64,000 nt of DNA, taken from contig CAZUJF010000002.1 in assembly GCA_964619955.1 (NCBI GenBank), positions 186,001 to 250,000 of the forward strand, in the 5' to 3' direction. Positions within the stretch are counted from its first letter, which is position 1, and every line of letters begins with the position of its first letter. The DNA is from JACQFK01 sp964619955. GTDB taxonomy: Bacteria > Planctomycetota > MHYJ01 > JACPRB01. The translations under genes were made by a program, and so were the position numbers. The notes under the pieces are model-generated. The model ran no database searches. It was not told the origin of the DNA and worked only from the letters and a program-made list of their open reading frames with translations. Shown here piece after piece: positions 34,649-43,175 of this stretch.

Positions 34649-36763
34649 ATGGCCGGGAAGCGGAAGCAAGCCTCCTCCGAAAGCCGCCCGCTGGTCGTCG
34701 TCGAATCCCCCGCCAAGGCCCGGACGATCCAGGCCTTCCTCGGCCCTGCCTATCTCGTCAAAGCCTGCCTGGGCCATGTCCGAGACCTGCCCGAACGCTC
34801 CCTCGGGATCGATCTCGAGCACGGCTTCGAAGGGGATTATCGGATCCTCCGCAGCCGGGGCCGGGTGCTGTCCGAACTGCGCCGTCTCAGCGCGGGAACG
34901 GAAAAGATCTACCTCGCCCCGGACCCCGACCGCGAAGGCGAGGCCATCGCCTGGCATCTCATCGAGGCGTTGAAGCTCCCGGCGGAGCGCGTGCGGCGCA
35001 TCGCGTTCCACGAGATCACGGAACGCGCCGTGAGGGAGGCGCTGGAGCATCCCGCGGAGCTCTCCGTTCCGCGGGTGCAGGCGCAGCAGGCGCGGCGCTT
35101 CCTCGACCGCATCGTCGGGTACAAGCTGTCGCCGCTGCTCTGGAACAAGGTCGGCCGCGGACTGTCGGCCGGGCGCGTGCAGTCGGTGGCCGTGCGGCTC
35201 GTCGTGGAGCGGGAGCGCGAGGTCGCGGCGTTCAAGTCCGAGGAATACTGGATGCTCACCGCGCGGCTGGGGCACGGCGGGAGGACGTTCGACGCGAGTC
35301 CGGAGGGGCGTCTGAGCGAAGCCGCGGCAAACGCGCGTCTGGAGGAGTTGCGGAACCAGCCTTTTGAAGTCGTGAAGGCAAGCGTGAAAGAGCGGCTGGA
35401 GCCCCCGCCCCCGCCCTTCACCACGAGCCTGCTTCAGCAGCAGGCTTCGCTGCAGCTGGGCTATCCGGCGAAGCGGACGATGGCGCTGGCGCAGGAGCTC
35501 TACGAGGGGATCCGGCTGGGCCCCGGGGGGGCGGCGGGGCTCATCACGTACCTGCGGACGGATTCGTTCCGCGTGGCCGGCCAGGCCCTCGCGGAAGTGC
35601 GCGACCTCATCGGCCGCCGCTTCGGAGCGTCGGCGCTGCCGGAGAAGGCGGTCTTTCGCGCGAAGCGCACGGGCATGCAGGAGGCGCACGAGGCGATCCG
35701 TCCCACGTCGGTGCAGCGCACGCCGGAGGAACTGCGCCCCTATCTGAAGGAGGCGCAACACCGGCTTTATCGCCTGATCTGGACCCGCTTCGTGGCCTCG
35801 CAGATGAAGCCCGCGCGCTTCCGGGTCACGGACGTGGAGCTCAACGCGGGCGGGGTTCTCTTCAAGGCCCGGGGGGAGGAGCGGATCTTCGACGGATTTC
35901 GCGCCGTGCTCGGCGGGACGCCGGAGGCGCCGCCGCTGCCGGCCCTGGCGACGGGGGACCGGCCTGTCGTGCGCGAGCTCCGCTCGGCGCGTCACCTCAC
36001 GGAGCCGCCGGACCGTTATGGCGAGGCGTCGCTGGTGAAGGCGCTCGAACGGCACGGCATCGGACGCCCGGGAACCTATGCGCCGACCCTGTCCACGATC
36101 CAGGAACGCGGCTACGTCCGCCTGGAGGGCCGCCGGCTGGTGCCGACGGAGCTCGGAACGCTCGTGAACGACAAGCTGGTCGGCCATTTCGAATCGGTCG
36201 TGAGCACGGGGTTCACGGCCCGGCTGGAGCGGGACCTCGACCGGATCGAGGCGGGGAAGGCGGTCTGGACCGAGGTGCTGGGGAACTTCCACGAGCTCTT
36301 CAGCCTGGACCTGGAGCAGGCCCGGAAGGGGATGGCGAGCGAGAAGGGGCGGGAGGAGACGGGGGCCGTCTGCGAAAAGTGCGGCCGCGTCATGCTCGTC
36401 CGCTGGAATGCCCAGGGACGCTTCCTCGGCTGCTCGGGTTATCCGGACTGCAAGGAGATCCGGCGCGCGGCGGAGCCGGGGGCCGGGACCTGCGAGCTCT
36501 GCCAGGCGCCGATGCGGGCGAAGTCCGGACGGCTCGGCCGTTTCCTGTCCTGCTCCCGGTATCCGGAGTGCCGGAACACCCGTCCGATCCCCAAGGGCGG
36601 AAAGAACGTGGACATCCCTCCGGGCTGGAAGGAAGATTGCGACAAATGCGGGAAGCCGTTGAAGATCCGCCACGGCCGGCGCGGCGGCTACATCGTCTGC
36701 AGCGCGTATCCGGCCTGCAAGAACACGCGCCGTTTCCCGCGCGCCTGGGTGAGGAGTGAGTAG
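34649..36763 (+). CDS. topA: DNA topoisomerase I
   Basis: 704 residues. It relaxes negative supercoils. The Toprim domain has VVESPAKA (17-24) with the catalytic Glu and APDPDREGE (90-98). The active-site tyrosine is Tyr301 in GLITYLRTDSF. Three C-terminal topoisomerase zinc ribbons follow, beginning CEKCGRVM, CELCQAPM and CDKCGKPL, each ending with a C-S-x-YP-x-C motif. The ATG at 34649 has no Shine-Dalgarno sequence but lies just after a strong promoter. The 3' end overlaps bioD by eight bases. Confidence 0.97.
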   Translation: MAGKRKQASSESRPLVVVESPAKARTIQAFLGPAYLVKACLGHVRDLPERSLGIDLEHGFEGDYRILRSRGRVLSELRRLSAGTEKIYLAPDPDREGEAIAWHLIEALKLPAERVRRIAFHEITERAVREALEHPAELSVPRVQAQQARRFLDRIVGYKLSPLLWNKVGRGLSAGRVQSVAVRLVVEREREVAAFKSEEYWMLTARLGHGGRTFDASPEGRLSEAAANARLEELRNQPFEVVKASVKERLEPPPPPFTTSLLQQQASLQLGYPAKRTMALAQELYEGIRLGPGGAAGLITYLRTDSFRVAGQALAEVRDLIGRRFGASALPEKAVFRAKRTGMQEAHEAIRPTSVQRTPEELRPYLKEAQHRLYRLIWTRFVASQMKPARFRVTDVELNAGGVLFKARGEERIFDGFRAVLGGTPEAPPLPALATGDRPVVRELRSARHLTEPPDRYGEASLVKALERHGIGRPGTYAPTLSTIQERGYVRLEGRRLVPTELGTLVNDKLVGHFESVVSTGFTARLERDLDRIEAGKAVWTEVLGNFHELFSLDLEQARKGMASEKGREETGAVCEKCGRVMLVRWNAQGRFLGCSGYPDCKEIRRAAEPGAGTCELCQAPMRAKSGRLGRFLSCSRYPECRNTRPIPKGGKNVDIPPGWKEDCDKCGKPLKIRHGRRGGYIVCSAYPACKNTRRFPRAWVRSE

Positions 36764-37460
36764 GTCCCCGCGGGCCGTCTTCATCACGGGCACCGACACG
36801 GGCGTGGGCAAGACCCTCGTCGCCGCCGGTCTTGCGGCCGCCTACACCCGCCTCGGCTTCGACACCGGGGTCATGAAGCCCTTCGCCACGGGCGCGCGCC
36901 GGATCCGGGACCGGCTCGTGTCGGAGGACGTGACGCGCCTCCGCGGGGCCGTCTCCTCCCAGGATCCGCCCGATCTTGTGGCGCCGGTGCTGTTCGAAGA
37001 GCCGCTCGCCCCCTCGGAGGCGGCCCGGCGGGCGGGGGCGCCGATCGATCTTCCCCGCGTCAAGCGCTGCTTCCGGGACCTGCTCGGCCGCCACGAACGC
37101 CTGGTCGTGGAGGGCGTGGGGGGGCTCCTGGTGCCGATCCGCGACCGTTTTCCGCTGGCGCGTTTCGTGGCGGAGCTCGGGATTCCGCTCGTCATCGTCG
37201 CCCGGGCTTCCCTGGGCACGATCAACCACACGGCGCTGACGCTGCTGGCGGCGCGGGCGCACGGGCTCAAGGTTCTGGGACTGATTACCAACCGAACAGA
37301 GGGCGGCCGTCCTGGGCTTGCGGAGCGCACGAATCCCGTCGCCCTCCGTCGCGAGACCGGCCTGCCGCTGCTCGCGGAGCTGCCGCGCTTTCCCGGGAAG
37401 GGGCATTTCGACCGGCTCGCACGCGCCCTCGAGGCCCGTCTGAGAAATTCCCCTCAATAA
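36756..37460 (+). CDS. bioD: Dethiobiotin synthetase
   Basis: 234 residues, start GTG at 36756 inside the end of topA, with GGTGAGGA upstream. The enzyme closes the ureido ring of dethiobiotin using ATP and CO2. The P-loop is GTDTGVGKT (12-20), and the substrate-binding Lys lies in GVMKPFATGAR. VEGVGGLLVPI is the second ATPase motif. No other biotin genes are nearby; pairing with topA is unusual but the coupling looks real. Confidence 0.93.
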   Translation: MSRSPRAVFITGTDTGVGKTLVAAGLAAAYTRLGFDTGVMKPFATGARRIRDRLVSEDVTRLRGAVSSQDPPDLVAPVLFEEPLAPSEAARRAGAPIDLPRVKRCFRDLLGRHERLVVEGVGGLLVPIRDRFPLARFVAELGIPLVIVARASLGTINHTALTLLAARAHGLKVLGLITNRTEGGRPGLAERTNPVALRRETGLPLLAELPRFPGKGHFDRLARALEARLRNSPQ

Positions 37461-37490
37461 TCGGCGCGCTCCGGCCGATCTACCCTAGGT

Positions 37491-38156
37491 ATGAACATCG
37501 CCACGCTGGTCCTGCCGCTGTTCGTTTTCGGCGGCGCCGATGATGAAGCGCTGCCCCGGGGGCTCTCGCTCAGCGAGGAGCGCCGGTCCCCGGCGAAGCG
37601 GCAGGAGGACAACCTCCCGCAGCGGCCCGAGGAGCTGCCCGACCGCTCCGAGCAGGGCGTCATGGAGTATTACTACCGCAACGCCGAGCTCGACCTGGGG
37701 ATGCTGTACACGGACTTCGACGGCGACCTGAAGCTCGAAAGCGATCTGGGTTTCTACGTGCGGACCGGCGTGCGCTTCGCCCACGGCCTTTCGCTGCATC
37801 TCTCCTACCGTCATTTCGATTTCTCGAGCTCGGAGAATCCGGGCAAGACCGACGAGGATCTCCTGATCCGGGCGCTGCTCGTGGGCGGCACGTACCGGCA
37901 TGAGCTGACGCGGGAGTTCTCCCTGCTGGCCTCGCTGGACGGCGGATTTCAGCGCTGGGAGACGAACCTTCACGAGTTCAGCGACGACACGGGTTTCGTG
38001 TTCTCGGCGGAGTTCGCGGCCACGGCGCGGCTCTGGACGGTGCTGCGGATGAAGCTCGGCCTGGTCGTCGACCTGGCGAACACGGATTTCCACCAGGATT
38101 CCCGCACCTGGAACGCGAGCCTATCCGGGCTGCTCGGCTTCGAGCTCGGACTCTGA
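37491..38156 (+). CDS. Predicted outer-membrane beta-barrel protein
   Basis: 221 residues. The N-terminus MNIATLVLPLFVFGGADDEA is a short signal-like segment; an Arg/Glu/Pro-rich linker follows to about 55. The rest alternates strands with polar turns (AELDLGMLYTDFDGDLKLES, LSLHLSYRHFDFSSS, MKLGLVVDLANTDFH), ending LLGFELGL like a barrel closing strand. No family name applies. It overlaps rsmI tail to tail by 36 bases. Confidence 0.6.
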   Translation: MNIATLVLPLFVFGGADDEALPRGLSLSEERRSPAKRQEDNLPQRPEELPDRSEQGVMEYYYRNAELDLGMLYTDFDGDLKLESDLGFYVRTGVRFAHGLSLHLSYRHFDFSSSENPGKTDEDLLIRALLVGGTYRHELTREFSLLASLDGGFQRWETNLHEFSDDTGFVFSAEFAATARLWTVLRMKLGLVVDLANTDFHQDSRTWNASLSGLLGFELGL

Positions 38157-38837
38157 GTCCGCGCGTCCGCGGTCCGGAGCGCCCTCGACCGCGAGCGTGA
38201 ACTCGCCCCGCGGCTCCTCCGTCCGGTAGCGCTCCGCCGCCTGGGAAAGGCTCAGCCGTCGCACCTCCTCGTGCAGCTTGGTGAGCTCGCGGCAGAGCGT
38301 CATCCGCCGGTCGCCGAAGACCGCGGCCATGTCCTGGAGCGTGTCCGCGACGCGGTGCGGGGATTCGTAGAAGAGCAGCGTGCAGTCGAGGTCCGCGAGC
38401 GCCTGGAGCGCCTTGCGGCGCTTGCCCCCCTTGCGCGGGAGGAAGCCGGCGAAGTAGAAGCGGTCCACGTCGAAGCCGCAGACGGCGGCGGCGGCCGCGA
38501 CGGCGGACGGCCCGGGCACGGGGATCACCCGGATGCCCGCCTCGAGCGCCGCGTCGACGAGCTTCGCCCCCGGGTCGCTGACGCCCGGCGTGCCCGCCTC
38601 GCTCACGAGGGCGACGGAGCGGCCGTCCTTGAGCTTCGTCAGGATCTCTTCGAGCCGGCGCGGGGGGCTGTGCTGGAAGTAGGCGATGACGGGCTTGCGG
38701 ATCTCGTGGTGGCTGAGCAGTTTCAGGGTGGTGCGGGTGTCCTCGCTGACAACGACGTCGGCTTCCCGTAGAATGCGCAGCGCCCGCGCGGAGAGGTCCT
38801 CGAGATTGCCGATCGGAGTGGCGAGCACGTACAGCAT
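38121..38837 (-). CDS. rsmI: 16S rRNA 2'-O-ribose methyltransferase RsmI
   Basis: 238 residues. It methylates C1402 of 16S rRNA using SAM. The tetrapyrrole-methylase fold is clear: MLYVLATPIGNLEDLS, VVVSEDTRTT, VALVSEAGTPGVSDPG (SAM loop) and PVPGPSAVAAAAA. The canonical N-terminus fixes the start at 38837. That start codon overlaps the truB start codon on the other strand. No Shine-Dalgarno sequence precedes it; a -10-like TAGAAT lies 7 bases upstream, within truB. Confidence 0.95.
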   Translation of the reverse strand: MLYVLATPIGNLEDLSARALRILREADVVVSEDTRTTLKLLSHHEIRKPVIAYFQHSPPRRLEEILTKLKDGRSVALVSEAGTPGVSDPGAKLVDAALEAGIRVIPVPGPSAVAAAAAVCGFDVDRFYFAGFLPRKGGKRRKALQALADLDCTLLFYESPHRVADTLQDMAAVFGDRRMTLCRELTKLHEEVRRLSLSQAAERYRTEEPRGEFTLAVEGAPDRGRADSESELEAEQPG

Positions 38838-39648
38838 GGATGGGATTCTACTGGTCGACAAGCCCGCCGGAAAGACCTCCCACGACGTGGTGGACGCGGA
38901 ACGGCGCCGCCTCGGGACGATGAAGATCGGCCACGCGGGCACGCTGGATCCGCTGGCGACCGGATTGCTCGTGCTGGGCGTGGGGCGCGCGCTGCGCCTG
39001 CTCGAGTTCCTCCAGGGCCACGACAAGGACTACCTCTTCGGCGCCCGGCTGGGGATCCTGACGGACACCGACGATTCGAGCGGCCAACCCGCCGGCGAGA
39101 CGGCCGTCCCCTCGCGCGAGGCGCTCGAGGCCTCGATGAACGCCCTGAAGGGGGAGATCGTCCAGCGGCCGCCGGACTACTCGGCGGTCAAGGTCGCGGG
39201 GCGCCGGCTGTACCAGTACGCGCGATCCGGCCGCGAAGTCGAGGCGCCCGAACGCCGCGTGCGGGTCGACGTCTTCGAGCTGCTGTCCTACGAGGCGCCG
39301 CTCGCCCGCTTCCGGGTGCGCGGCTCGAAGGGCCTGTACGTGCGCTCGCTCGCGCGGGATCTCGGGGGTCACGTCACGGAGCTGCGGCGGACGGCGAGCG
39401 GTCCGTTCCGGGTGGAGGACGCGGGTCCGGAGCTGCTGCCGATGGAAGCGGCGGTGGCGCATCTGCCGGAGCTGCGGGTGTCGGAGGAGGACGCGGTCCG
39501 TTTCGGCCACGGGATCACGCTGCCCGGGGACTTTGCGGGTCCGGACGTGCGCGTCTATTGCGGAACGCGCTTCATCGGCGTGGGGCGCCGCACGGACGCG
39601 GGGCTGCATCCGCGGAAGGTGATGACGGAGGAGGGGCCTACTCCTTGA
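38836..39648 (+). CDS. truB: tRNA pseudouridine-55 synthase
   Basis: 270 residues. It converts U55 to pseudouridine in the tRNA T-loop. MDGILLVDKPAGKTSHDVV is the canonical opening, and the catalytic Asp is Asp38 in GHAGTLDPLATG. RPPDYSAVKVAGRRLYQYAR and the C-terminal PUA-like region are present. The start codon shares two bases with that of rsmI on the opposite strand. The 3' end overlaps the NIL gene tail to tail by 11 bases. Confidence 0.95.
   Translation: MDGILLVDKPAGKTSHDVVDAERRRLGTMKIGHAGTLDPLATGLLVLGVGRALRLLEFLQGHDKDYLFGARLGILTDTDDSSGQPAGETAVPSREALEASMNALKGEIVQRPPDYSAVKVAGRRLYQYARSGREVEAPERRVRVDVFELLSYEAPLARFRVRGSKGLYVRSLARDLGGHVTELRRTASGPFRVEDAGPELLPMEAAVAHLPELRVSEEDAVRFGHGITLPGDFAGPDVRVYCGTRFIGVGRRTDAGLHPRKVMTEEGPTP
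38845..38850 (-). promoter_or_regulatory. -10-like element of rsmI inside truB
   Basis: TAGAAT reads on the minus strand 7 bases before the rsmI ATG, as expected for a leaderless transcript. The -35 region is poor (TTTCCG at 17 bases). Confidence 0.4.
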
Positions 39649-39883
39649 CGGGCTGGACCCCGACGCCGCGCTCCTTCAGGAAGGCGAGGGCGCGTTCGAG
39701 GTTCTTGGGGAGGCCGCCGAGCTCCACGGTGAGCCAGGCGCCCTTGTCGGTGATCCGTCCGCGGACCATGTTGTAGGTCACGCCGAAATCCTGGGACAGG
39801 TTGGTCATGATGGGCTCCCCGACGATTTTCGCCGGGAAGGTCATCTTGTAGCGGCCGACGGACTTCGCGCTTTTGGATCCCAT
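39638..39883 (-). CDS. Stand-alone NIL-domain protein
   Basis: 81 residues. The sequence after a short basic N-terminus (YKMTFPAKIVGEPIMTNLSQ, FGVTYNMVRGRITDKGAWL, LERALAFLKERGV) is a clear NIL domain, the ferredoxin-like module known from MetN and from NIL-ferredoxin fusions. Alone it could be a small-molecule (perhaps methionine or sulfur-linked) binding protein. No transporter gene for it is adjacent. It is the better of the two NIL-like proteins in this window. Confidence 0.8.
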   Translation of the reverse strand: MGSKSAKSVGRYKMTFPAKIVGEPIMTNLSQDFGVTYNMVRGRITDKGAWLTVELGGLPKNLERALAFLKERGVGVQPVKE

Positions 39884-39937
39884 CTCTGAGTCGGTTCTAC
39901 CCCGGCCTCCCGAGCGGCGTCAAGGTGATTGTTGAAC

Positions 39938-40342
39938 TCAGCGGTAGATGCGGACGCCGAGACCGTGGTGGTGATGGCCGCCGTAGTATCCCCACCCCCA
40001 GCCCCATCCCCACCCCCAGTACCAGGGGTCGTACGGGGGGTAGTAGCGCACCCGCTCCACGATCTGCACCTCGGGCTCCTTGCGCTCGAGGGCGATCATC
40101 TTCTGCACGACGGAATCGGGCGTGCCCGCCTTCTTGAGGGCGACGAGATCGTCCGCCTTGAGCGCCAGCGCGCCGCGCTTCTCCACGAGTTCGATCAGGA
40201 CGGGCTCGGACACGCCCGCGGCGGCGAGGCGCTCCATTTCATCCCGGGCCACGGGACTTCCCAGGTAGCCCGAATCGTGGAGCTGGTGCCGGGCGCAGGC
40301 GGGCAGGGTCAGCGCGACGGCAAAGAGGAGGAGGTACTTCAT
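39938..40342 (-). CDS. Lipoprotein with His/Trp/Gly-rich C-terminus
   Basis: 134 residues from ATG 40342. The signal peptide ends in LPAC, lipidated Cys16. Two short helical segments follow (EMERLAAAGVSEPVLIELVE, PDSVVQKMIALE) resembling helical-pair repeats. The tail is low complexity: YYPPYDPWYW, a WG repeat (GWGWGWGWG) and HHHHG, which could bind metal. It has a very good promoter but no Shine-Dalgarno sequence. It is divergent from the ABC/lexA operon. Confidence 0.7.
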   Translation of the reverse strand: MKYLLLFAVALTLPACARHQLHDSGYLGSPVARDEMERLAAAGVSEPVLIELVEKRGALALKADDLVALKKAGTPDSVVQKMIALERKEPEVQIVERVRYYPPYDPWYWGWGWGWGWGYYGGHHHHGLGVRIYR

Positions 40343-40348
40343 GACTCG

Positions 40349-40378
40349 AGTATAGCCCCGGCCGAAAACGCAAGTCAA
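40349..40378 (-). promoter_or_regulatory. Promoter of the His-rich lipoprotein, leaderless type
   Basis: On the minus strand TTGACT (40378-40373, 5 of 6), spacer 18, TATACT (40354-40349, 5 of 6). The -10 ends 6 bases before the ATG at 40342, so the mRNA should start at or next to the start codon. Confidence 0.75.
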
Positions 40379-40436
40379 TGCGGCTTCCGGAACGGGCTTG
40401 TCGCGCGCCCCCCCCTTTGGCACGATAGCCCGCCTC

Positions 40437-41117
40437 ATGGGCGAGCTGATCCGGACCGAGCGGCTGGTGCGCCGCCATGTCATGGGCGAGACGCTGGTCA
40501 CGGCCCTCGACGGGGTGGATCTCGTCTTCGAGGAGGGCGTGCGCTGCGCCGTCGTGGGGCGCTCGGGGAGCGGGAAGTCCACGCTGCTGGCGCTGCTCGG
40601 CGGCCTGGACCGGCCGACCTCGGGGGAGATCCGCGTCCGCGGAAGCAGCCTCTCGGAGGCGGACGACGATGCGCTGGCGCTCTATCGGCGGCGCGACGTC
40701 GGCTTCGTGTTCCAGTCCTTCAACCTCGTGCCCACGCTCACGGCGCTGCTGAACGTCGAGCTGCCGCTCACGCTCGCGGGCGTGCCGCGGCCGGAGCGCC
40801 GGCGGCGCGCGGCGGAGCTGCTCGACCGGGTGGGGCTGACGGGAAGGAAGGACCATCGTCCCGGGCAGCTTTCCGGCGGCGAGCAGCAGCGGGTGGCGGT
40901 CGCCCGCGCGCTGGCCCACGATCCTCCGCTGCTGCTGGCGGACGAGCCCACGGGCAACCTCGACTCGAAGACCTCCGCGGAGATCCTGGCGCTGCTCGGC
41001 GGGCTCGGCGGCAAAACCGTGATCATCGTGACGCACGACGCGCGGCTGGCGGGGACGTTCGCGTCGCGGACGATCGAGATGCAGGACGGAAAGGTGGTGG
41101 CGGATGAACGCCGCTGA
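40437..41117 (+). CDS. ABC transporter ATPase (MacB/LolD type)
   Basis: 226 residues from ATG 40437. Walker A is GRSGSGKS (41-48), the Q-loop is in VFQSFN, the signature is LSGGEQQR (145-152), Walker B is LLLADEP, and the switch His is in IVTHD. It belongs to the LolD/MacB group that serves FtsX-like permeases, here encoded by the next gene with a 14-base overlap. It is the first gene of a five-gene coupled operon that includes lexA. Confidence 0.93.
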   Translation: MGELIRTERLVRRHVMGETLVTALDGVDLVFEEGVRCAVVGRSGSGKSTLLALLGGLDRPTSGEIRVRGSSLSEADDDALALYRRRDVGFVFQSFNLVPTLTALLNVELPLTLAGVPRPERRRRAAELLDRVGLTGRKDHRPGQLSGGEQQRVAVARALAHDPPLLLADEPTGNLDSKTSAEILALLGGLGGKTVIIVTHDARLAGTFASRTIEMQDGKVVADERR

Positions 41118-42384
41118 CCTCTTCGCGACCGCCTGGCAGAACCTGCTGCGGCGGAAGGTCCGCACGCTGCTGACGGTCGCGGGCGTGCTCATCGGCGTGG
41201 CCGCCCTCGTGCTGATGGTGTCGCTCGGGCTGGGGCTGCAGCGCCAGGTCGTGCAGTTGTTCGAGACGGAGGAGTCCCTGCGGACGCTCACCGTGCGCCG
41301 GGTCCGCAGCGACGGCGGCAAGAAGGGCGGCGCGGGACCGCTGCCGTTCCAGTTCGACGCCGACATGGTGCCCATCGGGGACGAGGATCTCGAGCAGATC
41401 CGGGCCGTGCCCGGGGTGCGGCTGGCGTTTCCCGAACTCAACATGTTCCTGCGCGTCGCCGTGGACGGACGCCCCGGAGGGACCTTCTATCCCGTGGACG
41501 GGGTCCCCCGCGAGGAGGAGGCCCTCTACGCGAAATACCTCGTCTCGGGGAAGTTCTGGTCCGACCCCTCGAAGAAGGAATGCCTGCTGCCCACGGCGTT
41601 CCTGGAACTCCGCCTCAACGGGATGAAGCCGGAGGAGGCGCTGGGGAAGAAGGTGACGTTCCAGGCCCTGCTCAAGCAGGAGGGGGCGGAGGGGGAGGAG
41701 GACGCGTACACGGTCGCGGGGGTGATCGACACGGAGGGCTTCGGCTTCCAGGGCCGGCAGATCTTCCTGCCGCTGGAGCGCGCCCTCGACCTGCACGGCC
41801 GCAAGGGCGGCAACCCCTTCATGGGGGTGTCGAAGGGCCGCTATCTCGCCGCGGAGGTCAAGGTGCTGGATCCGAGGAAGTCCTCGGAGGTCGCGGCGCG
41901 GCTGCGCTCCGCGGGCTTCAGCGTGATGAGCCCGGCGGACATCGTGAAGCAGATCAACCTGGTCTTCCTGATCCTCGAGGGCTTCATGGCCTGCGTCGGG
42001 GTGATCGGCCTGGTGGTCTCGCTCTTCGGCATCGCGAACACGATGGCGATGGCGGTCCTGGAGCGCACCCGCGAGATCGGGATCATGAAGGCGCTCGGGG
42101 CCCGGAACCGCGACCTGGGCCGGCTCTTCCTCGCGGAGGCGGGTCTGCTGGGCCTGACCGGCGGTCTCGCGGGGCTGGCGCTGGGCGCGGCGGCGGGATG
42201 GATCCTGAACCTGGCCGCGCACGGCGTGACGGAGCTTCCGGCCAAGGTCAGCCTGTTCTATATTCCAGGCTGGCTGGCGGCGGGTTCGGTGCTCTTCGCG
42301 ACGCTCGTGAGCATGGCCGCGGGCGGCCTGCCGGCCCGGCGCGCCGCGCGCCTGGAACCCGTCGCGGCCCTGAGGTACGAATGA
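41104..42384 (+). CDS. ABC transporter permease (MacB/FtsX type)
   Basis: 426 residues. The first transmembrane helix (about 20-43, TLLTVAGVLIGVAALVLMVS) is followed by a MacB-like periplasmic domain to about 275, then three helices (FLILEGFMACVGVIGLVVSL, LLGLTGGLAGLALGAAAG, AAGSVLFATLVSMAAGGLPA). ERTREIGIMKALGARNRD is the conserved cytoplasmic FtsX motif. No HlyD or TolC partner is in this operon, so it may work in lipoprotein or lipid handling or use other partners. It overlaps the next gene by ATGA. Confidence 0.92.
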   Translation: MNAADLFATAWQNLLRRKVRTLLTVAGVLIGVAALVLMVSLGLGLQRQVVQLFETEESLRTLTVRRVRSDGGKKGGAGPLPFQFDADMVPIGDEDLEQIRAVPGVRLAFPELNMFLRVAVDGRPGGTFYPVDGVPREEEALYAKYLVSGKFWSDPSKKECLLPTAFLELRLNGMKPEEALGKKVTFQALLKQEGAEGEEDAYTVAGVIDTEGFGFQGRQIFLPLERALDLHGRKGGNPFMGVSKGRYLAAEVKVLDPRKSSEVAARLRSAGFSVMSPADIVKQINLVFLILEGFMACVGVIGLVVSLFGIANTMAMAVLERTREIGIMKALGARNRDLGRLFLAEAGLLGLTGGLAGLALGAAAGWILNLAAHGVTELPAKVSLFYIPGWLAAGSVLFATLVSMAAGGLPARRAARLEPVAALRYE

Positions 42385-43175
42385 ACGCGCTGCTGCTGTC
42401 GCTGGTCTGCCTCCAGGCCCCCCAGGGGCTGGAGCTCGAGCGCCGCGTGACGCGCGTCTCGCTCGATCTGCTGGGCCGCCGCCAGGAACTCCGCCGCACG
42501 GAGCGCCTGCTCCTCCGCGACGACGCGCTCCTGATCCAGGACCTCACGTTCGGGGAGCGCTGGATCCTCCGTCCCCCGGAGAAGAAGATCCAGCACGTCG
42601 ATCTGCTGCTCGGGCAGTGGTCGGAACTTTCGTACGAACGTCTCGATCAGATCCGCCGCGCGGCCTTCGAGGGGATCCGTGCCGCCCGCGAGCGGGTCCC
42701 GGGCACGGCCGACCAGGCCGACCTCGATGCGCTGCTGGAGGGCTTCGACCGGTTCAGGACGGAGCCCGTCGTCGAGTCGCGGGACTCGGAAGGGCGCCGG
42801 GAGATCCTCCTCAACGGCGACCGCCTCCGCGCCTCCTTCACGCTGGAGGCGGGCGTGAAGGCGCCGGGCTGGTTCGCCGCGCTCGCCTCCACGGGCGCGT
42901 TTCCGGCGGGGGTCGCCGCGGCGCTGCGCGAGCTCCCCGGCCTGCCGTCCAAGGGCACGCTGCGCTACGTGTTCCTCCTGGACCGCGTGGTGGAGCAGTT
43001 CGAAGTCGTGCGGCATACGGCGCGTGCCGTCACCGACGCGGAGCTGGCCGTGCCCGCCGGGCTGCAGAAGGTCCTGATGCCGGGCGTCGAGCGTCCGGAG
43101 GAACGCCGGCCGCAGCGCCCGGGCGCGGTGCCGAAGGATTTCAAGGAGGAAGATCCGAAGAAGGGGTCGCCATGA
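42381..43175 (+). CDS. Hypothetical secreted protein of the ABC-lexA operon
   Basis: 264 residues. MNALLLSLVCLQAPQG is a short signal. The middle has strands resembling periplasmic carrier proteins (LELERRVTRVSLDLLGRR, ALLIQDLTFGERWILRPPEK, KGTLRYVFLLDRVVEQFEVV). The C-terminal 30 residues are Pro/Arg/Lys-rich. It could be a lipoprotein-carrier-like or DUF4412-like partner of the transporter, but I do not recognise a family with confidence. It is coupled by ATGA at both ends. Confidence 0.6.
   Translation: MNALLLSLVCLQAPQGLELERRVTRVSLDLLGRRQELRRTERLLLRDDALLIQDLTFGERWILRPPEKKIQHVDLLLGQWSELSYERLDQIRRAAFEGIRAARERVPGTADQADLDALLEGFDRFRTEPVVESRDSEGRREILLNGDRLRASFTLEAGVKAPGWFAALASTGAFPAGVAAALRELPGLPSKGTLRYVFLLDRVVEQFEVVRHTARAVTDAELAVPAGLQKVLMPGVERPEERRPQRPGAVPKDFKEEDPKKGSP

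Noticed and set aside
40343..40436. LexA autoregulatory site before the ABC-lexA operon
   Set aside because: I found no CTGT-N8-ACAG or GAAC-N4-GTTC type palindrome in these bases.
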